Part shown: piece after piece, positions 17,805 to 26,297 of the stretch
Layout: each line of letters begins with the position of its first letter
Numbering within the stretch: position 1 is the stretch's first letter
NCBI GenBank assembly: GCA_963762165.1
Contig: CAVXJN010000003.1
Location: 1-64,000, forward strand
Direction: 5' to 3'
Length of the DNA stretch: 64,000 nucleotides
Source: CAVXJN01 sp963762165
GTDB lineage: Bacteria > Pseudomonadota > Gammaproteobacteria > JASBUN01
Position numbers and translations under genes: made by a program
Notes under the pieces: generated by a model
What the model was told of the DNA's origin: nothing
The model's input: only the letters and a program-made list of their open reading frames with translations
The model's database searches: none

Positions 17805-20276
17805 GTGAATCGCCGAAACGGTATCGGTATGCCGGCGCGCGCCGCCGCCCTGGCACTCAGCAGCACATTACCCGGATGGTCCGCCGCCGCTGCGACGCCG
17901 TGGCATTGCGTACAGAGTCCGGCGGGCGTCTGGGTCTGCAGTGCCCCGGACGCCGGCCCGGCGCTCAGCCAGCCCCCCGCGCCCGGAGCAACGGTGGCGC
18001 CCGCTCCGGTGCCAGCCACGGCCGCGGCTGCGCCTGCCGCACCGGCCCCGGCGCCCGTCCCCGCCATGCCGGCACAGGTCGCCGGGGGCGCCGCTGCGCC
18101 ACCGCCGCCAGCCGCGCCGAGCACACCGCCGGCCCACACGCCGCAGTACAACGGTCTGAGCTGTGGCCCACCCCCGGCGCCAACCGACGCCGAACTCGGG
18201 GCCGATCTGGCGCCGGGTGAAACCCGCATTCGCGCCGACCAGAGCGGCGGCACGCAACAACATTTCGTGCTCACCGGGGATGTCGACATCACCCGCCACG
18301 GGGAACGTCTGCAGGCAGACCGCGTGACCTATGACAAAGAGGCCAACCGGGCCGACGCGGAGGGCCACGTGGTGCTGCAGCAGCCCGGCCTGGAAGTGCG
18401 CGCGGCATCCGGCTACACCCAGATCGAAGGCGAACAGGGGGAATTCGATCAGGCGCACTACGAACTGCCCAAACGCAATGCCCGCGGCAACGCCGAGCAC
18501 GTCAAAAAGCTCAGCGATACCGAGGCCCGCCTGCAACAGGCCAGCTACACCACCTGCCCCGACCTGCGTCGGGATTGGGAACTGCGCGCCGACCGGGTCA
18601 AGCTGGATAAAACCAGCGGTACCGGAACGGCGCGAGACGTGACCGTGCGATTCAAGGATGTACCGATTTTCTACACGCCGTGGATCACGTTTCCAATCGA
18701 TGACCAGCGCAAATCCGGGTTTCTGCTGCCAAGCATCGGCACGTCGGGCCAATCGGGGTTCGATTTCAGCATTCCCTATTACTGGAACATCGCGCCCAAC
18801 TACGATGCCACCATTACGCCACGCATCCTCAGCGACCGCGGTGCGCAGTTGCAGGGCGAATTCCGCTACCTCACGCAACGCAGCCACGGCCAAGTGGACC
18901 TGCAATATCTGCCCGACGATCAGGTCTACGGCGCCGACCGGAGCTTGTTCTCCTACCGTGAGCAAAGCCGGATCAACTCGAACTGGTCCACCGACGTCGA
19001 CCTCAACTGGGCGTCGGACCCGGACTATTTCCACGATCTGGGCTCGAACCTGAGCCTTGCCAGCGTCACCTATCTGGAGCGCCGCGCCGACGTGCGCTAC
19101 GCCAAGGATTATTGGTCCGTACTGGGTCGGGTGCGCGGATATCAACCCATGGCGGGCGTCGGTGAAGCCTACCGCGAATTGCCGCGGATCCTCGCCGAAG
19201 CGACGATCCCCAGCGACAATTACCGTTGGCTTTACAATCTGTATGGCGAAACGGTGTATTTCGACCACGCTTCCGGTACCGTGCCCACGGGCACGCGCAT
19301 CGATCTCAAGCCGGGGGTGAGCTACGACCTGCGCGGCGCGGCCTGGTACGCCAAACCCCAGTTGAGTGTGCGCTACACGGGCTACTCACTGGACAATACC
19401 CAGGCGCCATTGACCGATTCCCCGAGCCGCGCGACCCCCATCGCCAGTCTCGACAGCGGCCTGTTTTTCGAGCGCAACGTAACCGTTGGCGGCCACGGCT
19501 ACCTCAACACGCTGGAACCGCGCGCTTATTATTTGTACGTTCCATACAAGAACCAGGACGACATTCCGCTATTCGACACCGGTCTATTGGATTTCAGCTT
19601 CGCCCAGTTGTTCCGTGACAACCGCTTCAGCGGAGCCGATCGCCAGGGTGATGCGAACCAGTTGACCCTGGCGCTCACCAGTCGGCTGCTCGATACCGAG
19701 GACGGCAGCGAGCGGCTGCGGGCCAGTATCGGTCAAATCTATTATTTCGACGATCGCAAAGTAACACTGACGCCGACCAGCGCGCCGGAAACCCAGAGTT
19801 CATCGGCGATCGTCGGCGAAGTCGGCGCGTCGTTGGGACGGGCCAGCTTCGTCACCCTCGGTGCCCAATATGATCCAAATGGCGACCAGCTGGACAAAGC
19901 CGTAGCCCAATATCGATATCAGCCCGACGCGCACAAAATCTTCAACGCCGCCTACCGCTTCCGCCGCAACGATCTGGAACAGACTGACGTGTCGTTCCTG
20001 TGGCCTTTGACGTCGCGCTGGAGCGCCGTGGGCCGCTGGAACTACTCGCTCAAGGACAAGCTGACCCTGGAACGGTTTGCCGGCCTGCAGTACGACACCT
20101 GCTGCTGGGCAGTGCGACTGGTTGCCCGGGAGTACGTCCATGACCTCAACAGCCAGACCAATACCGCGTTTTATCTGCAGTTCGTGCTCAAGGGCCTGAC
20201 CAACGTTGGCACCGGGGTCGAAGCGCTGCTCAAAGAGGGGATTGTTGGCTACGGACGCGACAGGCCCGTACAATAG
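17805..20276 (+). CDS. lptD: LPS-assembly protein LptD
   Basis: Outer-membrane LPS translocon barrel of 823 residues, partner of lipoprotein LptE. After a signal peptide come Cys35 and Cys45 and an Ala/Pro-rich linker (about 49-112), then Cys120, the LptA-like periplasmic domain (about 135-270, TRIRADQSGGTQQHF onward) and the barrel. RDVTVRFKDVPIFYTPWITF and DQRKSGFLLPSIG are LptD hallmarks. The adjacent cysteines near the C-terminus (766 and 767, YDTCCW) match the pair that forms inter-domain disulfides in E. coli LptD. Start is GTG 17805; no better ATG is in frame upstream. The gene is followed by surA, whose product helps fold LptD. Confidence 0.95.
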   Translation: MNRRNGIGMPARAAALALSSTLPGWSAAAATPWHCVQSPAGVWVCSAPDAGPALSQPPAPGATVAPAPVPATAAAAPAAPAPAPVPAMPAQVAGGAAAPPPPAAPSTPPAHTPQYNGLSCGPPPAPTDAELGADLAPGETRIRADQSGGTQQHFVLTGDVDITRHGERLQADRVTYDKEANRADAEGHVVLQQPGLEVRAASGYTQIEGEQGEFDQAHYELPKRNARGNAEHVKKLSDTEARLQQASYTTCPDLRRDWELRADRVKLDKTSGTGTARDVTVRFKDVPIFYTPWITFPIDDQRKSGFLLPSIGTSGQSGFDFSIPYYWNIAPNYDATITPRILSDRGAQLQGEFRYLTQRSHGQVDLQYLPDDQVYGADRSLFSYREQSRINSNWSTDVDLNWASDPDYFHDLGSNLSLASVTYLERRADVRYAKDYWSVLGRVRGYQPMAGVGEAYRELPRILAEATIPSDNYRWLYNLYGETVYFDHASGTVPTGTRIDLKPGVSYDLRGAAWYAKPQLSVRYTGYSLDNTQAPLTDSPSRATPIASLDSGLFFERNVTVGGHGYLNTLEPRAYYLYVPYKNQDDIPLFDTGLLDFSFAQLFRDNRFSGADRQGDANQLTLALTSRLLDTEDGSERLRASIGQIYYFDDRKVTLTPTSAPETQSSSAIVGEVGASLGRASFVTLGAQYDPNGDQLDKAVAQYRYQPDAHKIFNAAYRFRRNDLEQTDVSFLWPLTSRWSAVGRWNYSLKDKLTLERFAGLQYDTCCWAVRLVAREYVHDLNSQTNTAFYLQFVLKGLTNVGTGVEALLKEGIVGYGRDRPVQ

Positions 20277-20308
20277 CGTTTTGCCTTGCTGCCACCACTG
20301 AAAGACCC

Positions 20309-21619
20309 ATGCGACTGCTCTTATATCCCTTGCTGCTGCTGTCCTTGCTATCCACGTGTCTGGCTGCGCCGGGCGCCGATCAGCGCGGTGACGAACCGAA
20401 GGAAATCGACCGCATCGTGGCGGTGGTCAACGACGGCGTCATCCTGGAAAGCGAACTCGACACCTTCCTGGCCGGCGTCAAAGCGCAACTGCGCTCCCGG
20501 GGAGCCACCAATCTGCCTCCGGATGACGTCCTGCGACGCCAGGCCCTGGAACGGTTGATCATGCAGAAGCTGCAGTTGCAGACCGCCGAGGAGACCGGCA
20601 TCAGGGTCGACGACGAAACGCTGAATCAAGCGGTCCAATCCATTGCCCAGCGCAACCACATGAGCCTCGATCAATTCCGGCAAACGTTGGAAAGCGAAGG
20701 CTACAATTTCGCGCAGTTTCGCGAAAACATCCGCGACGAAATCCTGACCACCCGTCTGCAGCAACGCAACGTCGACGAACGCATCCAGGTGAGCGACCAG
20801 GAAATCGACAATCTGCTTGCGAACCGAAAGAGCAACGCCGGCGACGGCAAGACCTATCACGTACGCCATATCCTGGTGGCCGTGCCGGAAGCGGCGAATC
20901 CGGACGAGATCGATGCCGCCCGCAGCAAAGCCGAGAAGATCCTGAACCAACTGCGTGGCGGAGCCGACTTCCGCCAGCTTGCGATCGCACTTTCCGACGG
21001 CCAGCAGGCGTTGGACGGCGGCGACCTGGGCTGGTTTCCGCAAGGTGAACTGCCGGGTTTGTTCGCGGACGTGGTGCCGAACCTGCAACCCGGTCAAGTC
21101 AGCGACCTGCTGCGCAGCCCGAGCGGGTTTCACATCGTGCAGTTGGTCGAAACCAAGGGCGCGCAAAAACACACCGTCGAACAAACTCAAGCCCGACACA
21201 TTCTGCTGCGCACCAGCGAGGTACTCTCCGACGACGAGGCCCGTACGCGCCTGGAACAACTGCGTACGCGGATCATGGGCGGCGACAGTTTCGCCGAATT
21301 GGCCAAGGCGCACTCCGACGATACCCTCAGTGCCGCCAGAGGCGGCGACCTGGGATGGCTGAACCCGGGCGATACCGATCCCCGCTTCGAAGATGCCATG
21401 AAAAATCTCGCCGTGGGCGAAATCAGCGAACCCATCAAGACCCGCTTTGGCTGGCACCTGATCCAAGTGCTCGCCCGGCGTGAACACGACGACACGCAGC
21501 AGTTCCAGCGTTCCCAGGCGAGAGAACAGATCCGCGCCCGCAAGCGCCAGGAAGCCCTGGAACTGTGGTTGCGCAGACTGCGCGACGAAGCCTACGTCGA
21601 GAACCGGCTGGAGTCCTGA
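20309..21619 (+). CDS. surA: Periplasmic chaperone and peptidyl-prolyl isomerase SurA
   Basis: A 436-residue periplasmic chaperone for outer-membrane proteins. It has a signal peptide (LLLYPLLLLSLLSTCLA), an N-terminal chaperone domain (about residues 30-175, DRIVAVVNDGVILESELD), and two parvulin domains starting near KTYHVRHILVAVPEA and QTQARHILLRTSEVL. Each parvulin domain has its conserved GGDLGW segment, and a C-terminal helix (RKRQEALELWLRRLRDEAYVE) completes the chaperone core. It begins 32 bases after lptD, an order conserved in gammaproteobacteria. Domain order and length are standard. Confidence 0.96.
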   Translation: MRLLLYPLLLLSLLSTCLAAPGADQRGDEPKEIDRIVAVVNDGVILESELDTFLAGVKAQLRSRGATNLPPDDVLRRQALERLIMQKLQLQTAEETGIRVDDETLNQAVQSIAQRNHMSLDQFRQTLESEGYNFAQFRENIRDEILTTRLQQRNVDERIQVSDQEIDNLLANRKSNAGDGKTYHVRHILVAVPEAANPDEIDAARSKAEKILNQLRGGADFRQLAIALSDGQQALDGGDLGWFPQGELPGLFADVVPNLQPGQVSDLLRSPSGFHIVQLVETKGAQKHTVEQTQARHILLRTSEVLSDDEARTRLEQLRTRIMGGDSFAELAKAHSDDTLSAARGGDLGWLNPGDTDPRFEDAMKNLAVGEISEPIKTRFGWHLIQVLARREHDDTQQFQRSQAREQIRARKRQEALELWLRRLRDEAYVENRLES

Positions 21620-21630
21620 CGGCACCAGCC

Positions 21631-22623
21631 GTGTCTGCACCCGCGCGCATCTTAATCACTCCGGGCGAACCTGCGGGTATCGGACCCGATCTCTGCATCG
21701 CGCTGGCGCAGCGCGCCCATGAAGTGGAACTGGTGGCGGTTGCCGACCCCGAGCTGCTCAAGGCGCGCGCCGTCGAACTGGGTCTGGCACTGCGTTTGCG
21801 CACCTGGTCGCTGAAGGCCCCGGCCCGCGCCACTGGCGCCGGCGAACTATGCGTGCTCGAAGTACCGCTCCAGCACCCGGTGCACAGCGGTCACCTCGAT
21901 ACCGCCAACGCCACCTATGTCTTGACCGCACTGCGGCAGGCTGTGGACACCTGCCTCGACGGTGACGCCCAGGCGTTGGTGACCGGCCCGGTGCACAAGG
22001 GGGTAATCAACGACGCGGGCATCCCTTTCAGCGGCCATACCGAATTCCTTGCTGAACGCTGTGGAGTGGACCAGGTGGTGATGATGCTCACCGCACCCGG
22101 CCTGCGCGTAGCGCTGGCGACCACCCATCTTCCCCTGTCGGCGGTCAGCGCCGCCATCACCCCGGCACTGCTGCAGCGGGTATTGGAAATCCTCGAGCGG
22201 GATCTGCGCCTGCGCTTCGGCATCTGCCGCCCGCGGATCGTAGTGTGCGGCCTCAATCCCCACGCTGGCGAGGGCGGACACCTGGGGCGAGAAGAAATCG
22301 AAGTGATCGCGCCCGTACTCGAACGTTTGCGAGCGACCGGCATGTCGCTGCTCGGCCCTTTGCCCGCGGATACCGTGTTCGTGCCGCGTTATCTCGAAAA
22401 AGCCGACGCAGTGCTGGCGATGTACCACGATCAGGGCCTGCCGGTACTCAAACATGTCGGTTTCGGACAGGCAGTCAATATCACCCTGGGTCTGCCCATT
22501 GTGCGCACATCAGTAGACCACGGCACGGCACTCGACCTGGCCGGCAGCGGGGACGCCGATCCGGGCAGCATGCACGCTGCGCTGAATGCGGCCGTGGCCT
22601 TGGCGGCAGCCCGCGGTAGCTGA
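21631..22623 (+). CDS. pdxA: 4-hydroxythreonine-4-phosphate dehydrogenase PdxA
   Basis: NAD-dependent oxidation and decarboxylation of 4-phosphohydroxy-L-threonine in pyridoxal phosphate synthesis. The protein is 330 residues from GTG 21631, 11 bases after the surA stop. ILITPGEPAGIGPDL is the N-terminal signature. Metal-site histidines are in FSGHTEFLAE and YHDQGLPVLKHVGFG, and GLPIVRTSVDHGTALDLAG ends the active site. The open frame runs upstream into surA, but the family N-terminus fixes the start at the GTG. The surA-pdxA-rsmA order is classical, although here another gene stands between pdxA and rsmA. Confidence 0.95.
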   Translation: MSAPARILITPGEPAGIGPDLCIALAQRAHEVELVAVADPELLKARAVELGLALRLRTWSLKAPARATGAGELCVLEVPLQHPVHSGHLDTANATYVLTALRQAVDTCLDGDAQALVTGPVHKGVINDAGIPFSGHTEFLAERCGVDQVVMMLTAPGLRVALATTHLPLSAVSAAITPALLQRVLEILERDLRLRFGICRPRIVVCGLNPHAGEGGHLGREEIEVIAPVLERLRATGMSLLGPLPADTVFVPRYLEKADAVLAMYHDQGLPVLKHVGFGQAVNITLGLPIVRTSVDHGTALDLAGSGDADPGSMHAALNAAVALAAARGS

Positions 22624-22744
22624 GCACGCAGGGCCCGGCGGAACCTGCGCCGGTAACCACTCGCCTAACCGCAAGAGATGTGCGGTTGCGCGGCACATGC
22701 ACAGCCGTGAGAATCCAAACGATACCCCTGAACCGGCGGGCCCA

Positions 22745-23656
22745 ATGAAGCATAAATGGTTGATATTATTCCCGCTTCTCCTGGAGGCGGCAACTACCTT
22801 AGCCGGTAACGAACAGCCTCCACTCGGTGACGGCTCATGGCGTCGGAGCGGACAGGGCGCGATCGTATTCCAACCCGCGAGCTCCCTCGATACCGGTGGA
22901 GACATGCAAGTCATCCGCTCCTTCATTGAAGGAGGAATCTCCAGAGCATCGGCTCGTGGTAGGTCGCGGGTATCCGTCGGCTATGGGGAGGATAACTACG
23001 ACTTCTCCGGTAGCGCAGGTTTCGGTGGATCCGATCCCTGGGGGCGAGTCAGGGAACTGCATCTCAGTGCGTCCACGCAGTATGCCCTCGATGACAGATG
23101 GACGCTGTATGGCATCCCGACCCTGAGTTTCAACGCCGAGTCAGCTGCATCGCTGAGCGACGGACGGACGGCGGGGCTGTTGGCAGGCGCGGCCTATCGC
23201 CTCAGCGATAGCCTGACCATTGGTCCCGGACTGGGGGTGTTCTCAGAACTGGAAGATGATACGAGCATTTTCCCGATACTGATCATTGATTGGCGGATAA
23301 CTGACCGTCTGTCGCTGGAGACCGGTCGTGGTTTCGCAGCAAGCCGCGGGCCCGGACTGCGCCTGCGCTGGGCCTATTCGCCCCGTTGGGAGTTCGCCCT
23401 CGGCGGTCGCTACGAAAAGATCCGGTTCCGCCTCGACGATCAGGGTGTGGCTCCGGGCGGGGTGGGTGAGGAAACGGCCGTCCCATTGTACGCAATGGTA
23501 ACGTTCGCGTTCTCTCCAGACATCAAATTCGGCCTGTTCGGAGGCACAAAGGTCGCCGGCACACTGCGGCTCGAGGATGCGTCCGGCCGACGTCTGCGCG
23601 AAAGCGACATGTCCAGCGCGCCGTTTTTCGGTGCCTCGTTCCAGGCGAGCTTTTAG
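22745..23656 (+). CDS. Predicted outer-membrane beta-barrel protein of unknown function
   Basis: A 303-residue exported protein. ATG 22745 begins a clear signal peptide (MKHKWLILFPLLLEAATTLA). The rest shows alternating hydrophobic/polar strands rich in Gly, Arg and aromatic residues, such as RVRELHLSASTQYALDDRW, LLAGAAYRLSDSLTIGPGLG and WEFALGGRYEKIRFRLD, and it ends with FGASFQASF. A terminal Phe preceded by alternating residues is the usual signal for barrel assembly. I do not recognise a characterised family; the pattern resembles DUF6268-type or transporter-like barrels, but this is a guess. It separates pdxA from rsmA, an unusual insertion. Confidence 0.65.
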   Translation: MKHKWLILFPLLLEAATTLAGNEQPPLGDGSWRRSGQGAIVFQPASSLDTGGDMQVIRSFIEGGISRASARGRSRVSVGYGEDNYDFSGSAGFGGSDPWGRVRELHLSASTQYALDDRWTLYGIPTLSFNAESAASLSDGRTAGLLAGAAYRLSDSLTIGPGLGVFSELEDDTSIFPILIIDWRITDRLSLETGRGFAASRGPGLRLRWAYSPRWEFALGGRYEKIRFRLDDQGVAPGGVGEETAVPLYAMVTFAFSPDIKFGLFGGTKVAGTLRLEDASGRRLRESDMSSAPFFGASFQASF

Positions 23657-23857
23657 CGCAATGCCGTGCGCATACCAACCCACCAAACCGGCCGACTTCC
23701 TTTGTACGTGGTGCGCCCACGCATGGTGCTCGCCGGCGCAGCGGCTGTGTCGTCAGCTGGGCGATGGCGCGGGTATTCCAAGACTCAGATTCTCACCCCT
23801 GGGCTCGGTAATTCGTAGACGGCGCACCGTGCATTTCGCGAACATGAGGAAACGTTC

Positions 23858-24670
23858 TTGAGTCACCGGGCTCGGAAAAGGTTCGGCCAGAACTTTCTCC
23901 ACGATCCCGGCATCATCGACCGGATCCTGCGGGCCGTGGCCCCGGCTCCCGGTCAGCGTCTGGTGGAGATCGGTCCCGGCAAAGGCGCCATCACCGCGGG
24001 GCTGCTGCGGCAGGCGGGCGCGGCTCAGGTGGTGGAACTGGACCGCGATCTGATCCCGTTGCTGCAGAAACAACTCGCGGGCACGGGCGAATTGACAATT
24101 CACGCCGCCGATGCATTGCGGTTCGACTTCTGCGCCCTGGCACTGCCCGGTTCGCGGCTGCGGGTGGTGGGCAACCTGCCCTACAACATTTCCACGCCCT
24201 TGCTGTTCCATCTGCTGGACCAGGTGGCATGTATCGAAGACATGCATTTCATGCTGCAAAAGGAAGTTGTAAAACGAATGGCGGCAGGGCCCGGAAACGG
24301 CGACTACGGACGCCTCTCGGTCATGGTGCAGTATCGTTGCCGCGTCGAACCGCTGTTCACCGTCCCGCCGGGCGCGTTTCATCCGCCGCCGAAAGTGGAT
24401 TCGGCGTTCGTGCGCCTGACCCCCCATGGGACGCCCCCGGTCAAGGTTGACGACGAGCGTTGCCTGCATGCGGTGGTGACGCAGGCATTCGGACAGCGGC
24501 GCAAGACGCTGCGCAATGCGCTCAAGGGATTATTGAGCGCGGAGCAAATCAACGCTTGCGGCATTCGTCCGGATCTGCGCCCGGAACGCCTCGGCCTGAA
24601 AGAGTTCGTCGCCCTCAGCAATGTGCTGAGGGCGACGCAAGGGAGCGGAACAACGCAGGAGAACGACTGA
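23858..24670 (+). CDS. rsmA: 16S rRNA (A1518/A1519) dimethyltransferase RsmA/KsgA
   Basis: Dimethylates two adenosines in the 3'-terminal helix of 16S rRNA during 30S maturation. The protein is 270 residues: RARKRFGQNFLHDP at the start, the SAM motif VEIGPGKGAITAGLL, the catalytic NLPYNISTPLLFHL, and FHPPPKVDSAFVRL. The start is TTG 23858, supported by GAGGAAA eight to twelve bases upstream and by the family N-terminus. A tiny out-of-frame ATG at 23844 reads five codons and stops at TGA 23859-23861, overlapping the TTG. Neighbouring genes surA and pdxA are the usual partners. Confidence 0.95.
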   Translation: MSHRARKRFGQNFLHDPGIIDRILRAVAPAPGQRLVEIGPGKGAITAGLLRQAGAAQVVELDRDLIPLLQKQLAGTGELTIHAADALRFDFCALALPGSRLRVVGNLPYNISTPLLFHLLDQVACIEDMHFMLQKEVVKRMAAGPGNGDYGRLSVMVQYRCRVEPLFTVPPGAFHPPPKVDSAFVRLTPHGTPPVKVDDERCLHAVVTQAFGQRRKTLRNALKGLLSAEQINACGIRPDLRPERLGLKEFVALSNVLRATQGSGTTQEND

Positions 24671-24679
24671 TGGACGGCG

Positions 24680-25129
24680 TTACCAACGCCGCCCGACGGA
24701 CATGGTGAACACCGTGCCGTGGACACCATATTGTGCACGTTCCCAGTCCGACATCATCGACCGGTCGTGGACGCTGGCATGGAGCACCTGCTCGCTACCG
24801 AGGTCACCGACGCTCAGGCTCATGCGGGTATCGGTCTGGGAATTGTGCTGACTGGTCAGATCGGCATTCTGATCCTGAAAATAGACGTTGTACCGACCCT
24901 GCTCGAAACGGCCTTGGAGTGCGGTGGGCAGCAACCAATGATTGCGGCTCGGCGGTGGCGGCGGAACAACCCGATACAACTGCGGCTGCAGGTAACCGGG
25001 AGGCTCGGGACGAGTGCCGATGTCGTCTTCGGCCTGCACCATGGTGGTGATCACGGCGCTGCCGATAACCAGCAAGGCCAAGGTCAACATCGAACTCTTG
25101 TTGGCGAACTGACGCTGTGTGCTTTTCAT
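24680..25129 (-). CDS. Hypothetical exported protein, 149 aa
   Basis: I do not recognise this protein. ATG 25129 has a strong ribosome binding site (GGGAGG, about eight bases upstream) and starts a signal peptide (MLTLALLVIGSAVITTMVQA, cleavage likely before EDD). The mature part has a PPPPPS stretch near residue 60, then LPTALQGRFEQGRYNVYFQD, a Ser/Thr/Gln-rich middle and SVHDRSMMSDWERAQYGVH, ending in TVFTMSVGRRW. It is probably periplasmic or outer-membrane associated. It converges on rsmA with a nine-base gap. An upstream in-frame start exists at 25171 but lacks the ribosome binding site. Confidence 0.65.
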   Translation of the reverse strand: MKSTQRQFANKSSMLTLALLVIGSAVITTMVQAEDDIGTRPEPPGYLQPQLYRVVPPPPPSRNHWLLPTALQGRFEQGRYNVYFQDQNADLTSQHNSQTDTRMSLSVGDLGSEQVLHASVHDRSMMSDWERAQYGVHGTVFTMSVGRRW

Positions 25130-25270
25130 CGGAATGCCCTCCCCAAGCCGATGACGGACTTTTCTCTTCACGCTTGGGGATCATAATCGTCGGGCGCGAC
25201 GTCCGCGTCCGTGACGGCAGTCACAGGGATGGGCGGTGCTATCGCACATTTCGGCCCGAATGGCCGCGGA

Positions 25271-25483
25271 TCAACTGCTTTCGCGATAGTGCACATCGAC
25301 CCAGCAGCGGGGCAACGCCTCACCGGAGGGAAATTTCAATTCGGCCTTGGGGAAGGTCTCCGGTTCCTGCAGTTCCTCGCCGGCGTGATAACGGCCGGTG
25401 ACGGACTCCCGGTTGGGATCGAACAAGGTATCGAGGCTCAGTATTTCGACCACATCGCCATTTCGGGCGTGTTTGAGGTACAT
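25271..25483 (-). CDS. Small conserved protein of unknown function, 70 aa
   Basis: A 70-residue cytoplasmic protein starting MYLKHARNGDVVEILSLDTL and containing TGRYHAGEELQEPE, KAELKFPSGEALPRCWVD and a final HYRES. ATG 25483 is preceded by CAGGAG at a good distance, which supports translation. Similar small proteins are common in gamma- and betaproteobacteria, to my knowledge without an assigned function. The single Cys and the conserved-looking PSGEALPRCW segment could be a ligand site, but that is a guess. It stands alone between two exported-protein genes on the same strand. Confidence 0.65.
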   Translation of the reverse strand: MYLKHARNGDVVEILSLDTLFDPNRESVTGRYHAGEELQEPETFPKAELKFPSGEALPRCWVDVHYRESS

Positions 25484-25618
25484 GGGAACTCCTGATAGCC
25501 GGATGGCTTTCGGCGTCGCGCCCGACTCCGCAGCCTGGCGCGCGCCGTATATCTTTATTTGTAGTCGTCGCGGCGCGTGGGGTCCACTGCGCCTGGGCTC
25601 ACAGACAAATCATCGTGG

Positions 25619-26137
25619 TCAAAATGCGGCCATATCCAGGTCGGAACTGACGGCGTCCACCCCGGCCTGGGCGCATTTTTCGTCGGTTTCGCCCGACGGC
25701 GCGCCGCTGACGCCGACACCGCCGACGATTTGGCCGCCCGCCTGGACCGGCACGCCGCCGGCGGAAATGATCAGCGACTCGAGTTTTGCCACCGAATTCG
25801 CTCCGGTGAAGCGGCCTTCCAAGGCCGATGTCGGACTATTGAACACCATTGCTGTGTGGGCTTTCTTGCGACTGACCGGAACGGTGATATCCATAGCGAG
25901 CACATCGCGCAACACCACTTGCGGGTGACCGCCGCGATCGACCACCGTTACGGCGATCTGTACGCCCTCGGCGCGGCATTGCTTGATCGCCGCCTGGGCA
26001 ATGCGCAGCGCCGTCTCCATCGACAAGCGTTTCAAGTCCACCAGGAGGGGCTGATCGCTCTCCGCGAACGCTGGCGCGAACGCCGTCGCCACGAACAGAA
26101 ACAACCCCAATACGCACCCAATAATACGTTTCACCAT
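25619..26137 (-). CDS. Exported GlcG/HbpS-family (DUF336) heme-binding-like protein
   Basis: A 172-residue protein with a signal peptide (MVKRIIGCVLGLFLFVATAFAPAFA) and a GlcG/HbpS domain. Typical segments are LRIAQAAIKQCRAEGVQIAVTVVD, ARK/SRKKAHTAMVF-type motif at SRKKAHTAMVFNSPTSAL, SAGGVPVQAGGQIVGGVGVSGAPSG split here as VPVQAGG and VGGVGVSGAPSGETDE, and the final KCAQAGVDAV. ATG 26137 follows GGAGG ten bases upstream. Members of the family bind heme or act with glycolate oxidase or redox sensors; no such partner is adjacent, so the ligand is unknown. The secreted form resembles HbpS-like periplasmic proteins. Confidence 0.85.
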   Translation of the reverse strand: MVKRIIGCVLGLFLFVATAFAPAFAESDQPLLVDLKRLSMETALRIAQAAIKQCRAEGVQIAVTVVDRGGHPQVVLRDVLAMDITVPVSRKKAHTAMVFNSPTSALEGRFTGANSVAKLESLIISAGGVPVQAGGQIVGGVGVSGAPSGETDEKCAQAGVDAVSSDLDMAAF

Positions 26138-26297
26138 TGCCACTGCCTCCAGGTTTGGATGTGACGGCATAGGCGCGGCAAGCACCGCCCATTACCACTA
26201 CCGTCGCTAGCTTTATAGCATAGCGGACTGCGCATCGATTGGCGTAACATCGCGACGATGGTGTTCCAATTCGCCGCGCACCGACAACCGACTGCCT

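Noticed and set aside
17868..19268. Long reverse-strand open frame (466 codons) opposite lptD
   Set aside because: Antisense shadow in GC-rich DNA; lptD has all family motifs, and the reverse frame lacks a ribosome binding site and any recognisable domain.
20348..21640. Reverse-strand open frame (430 codons) opposite surA
   Set aside because: Shadow of surA codon structure; no family features.
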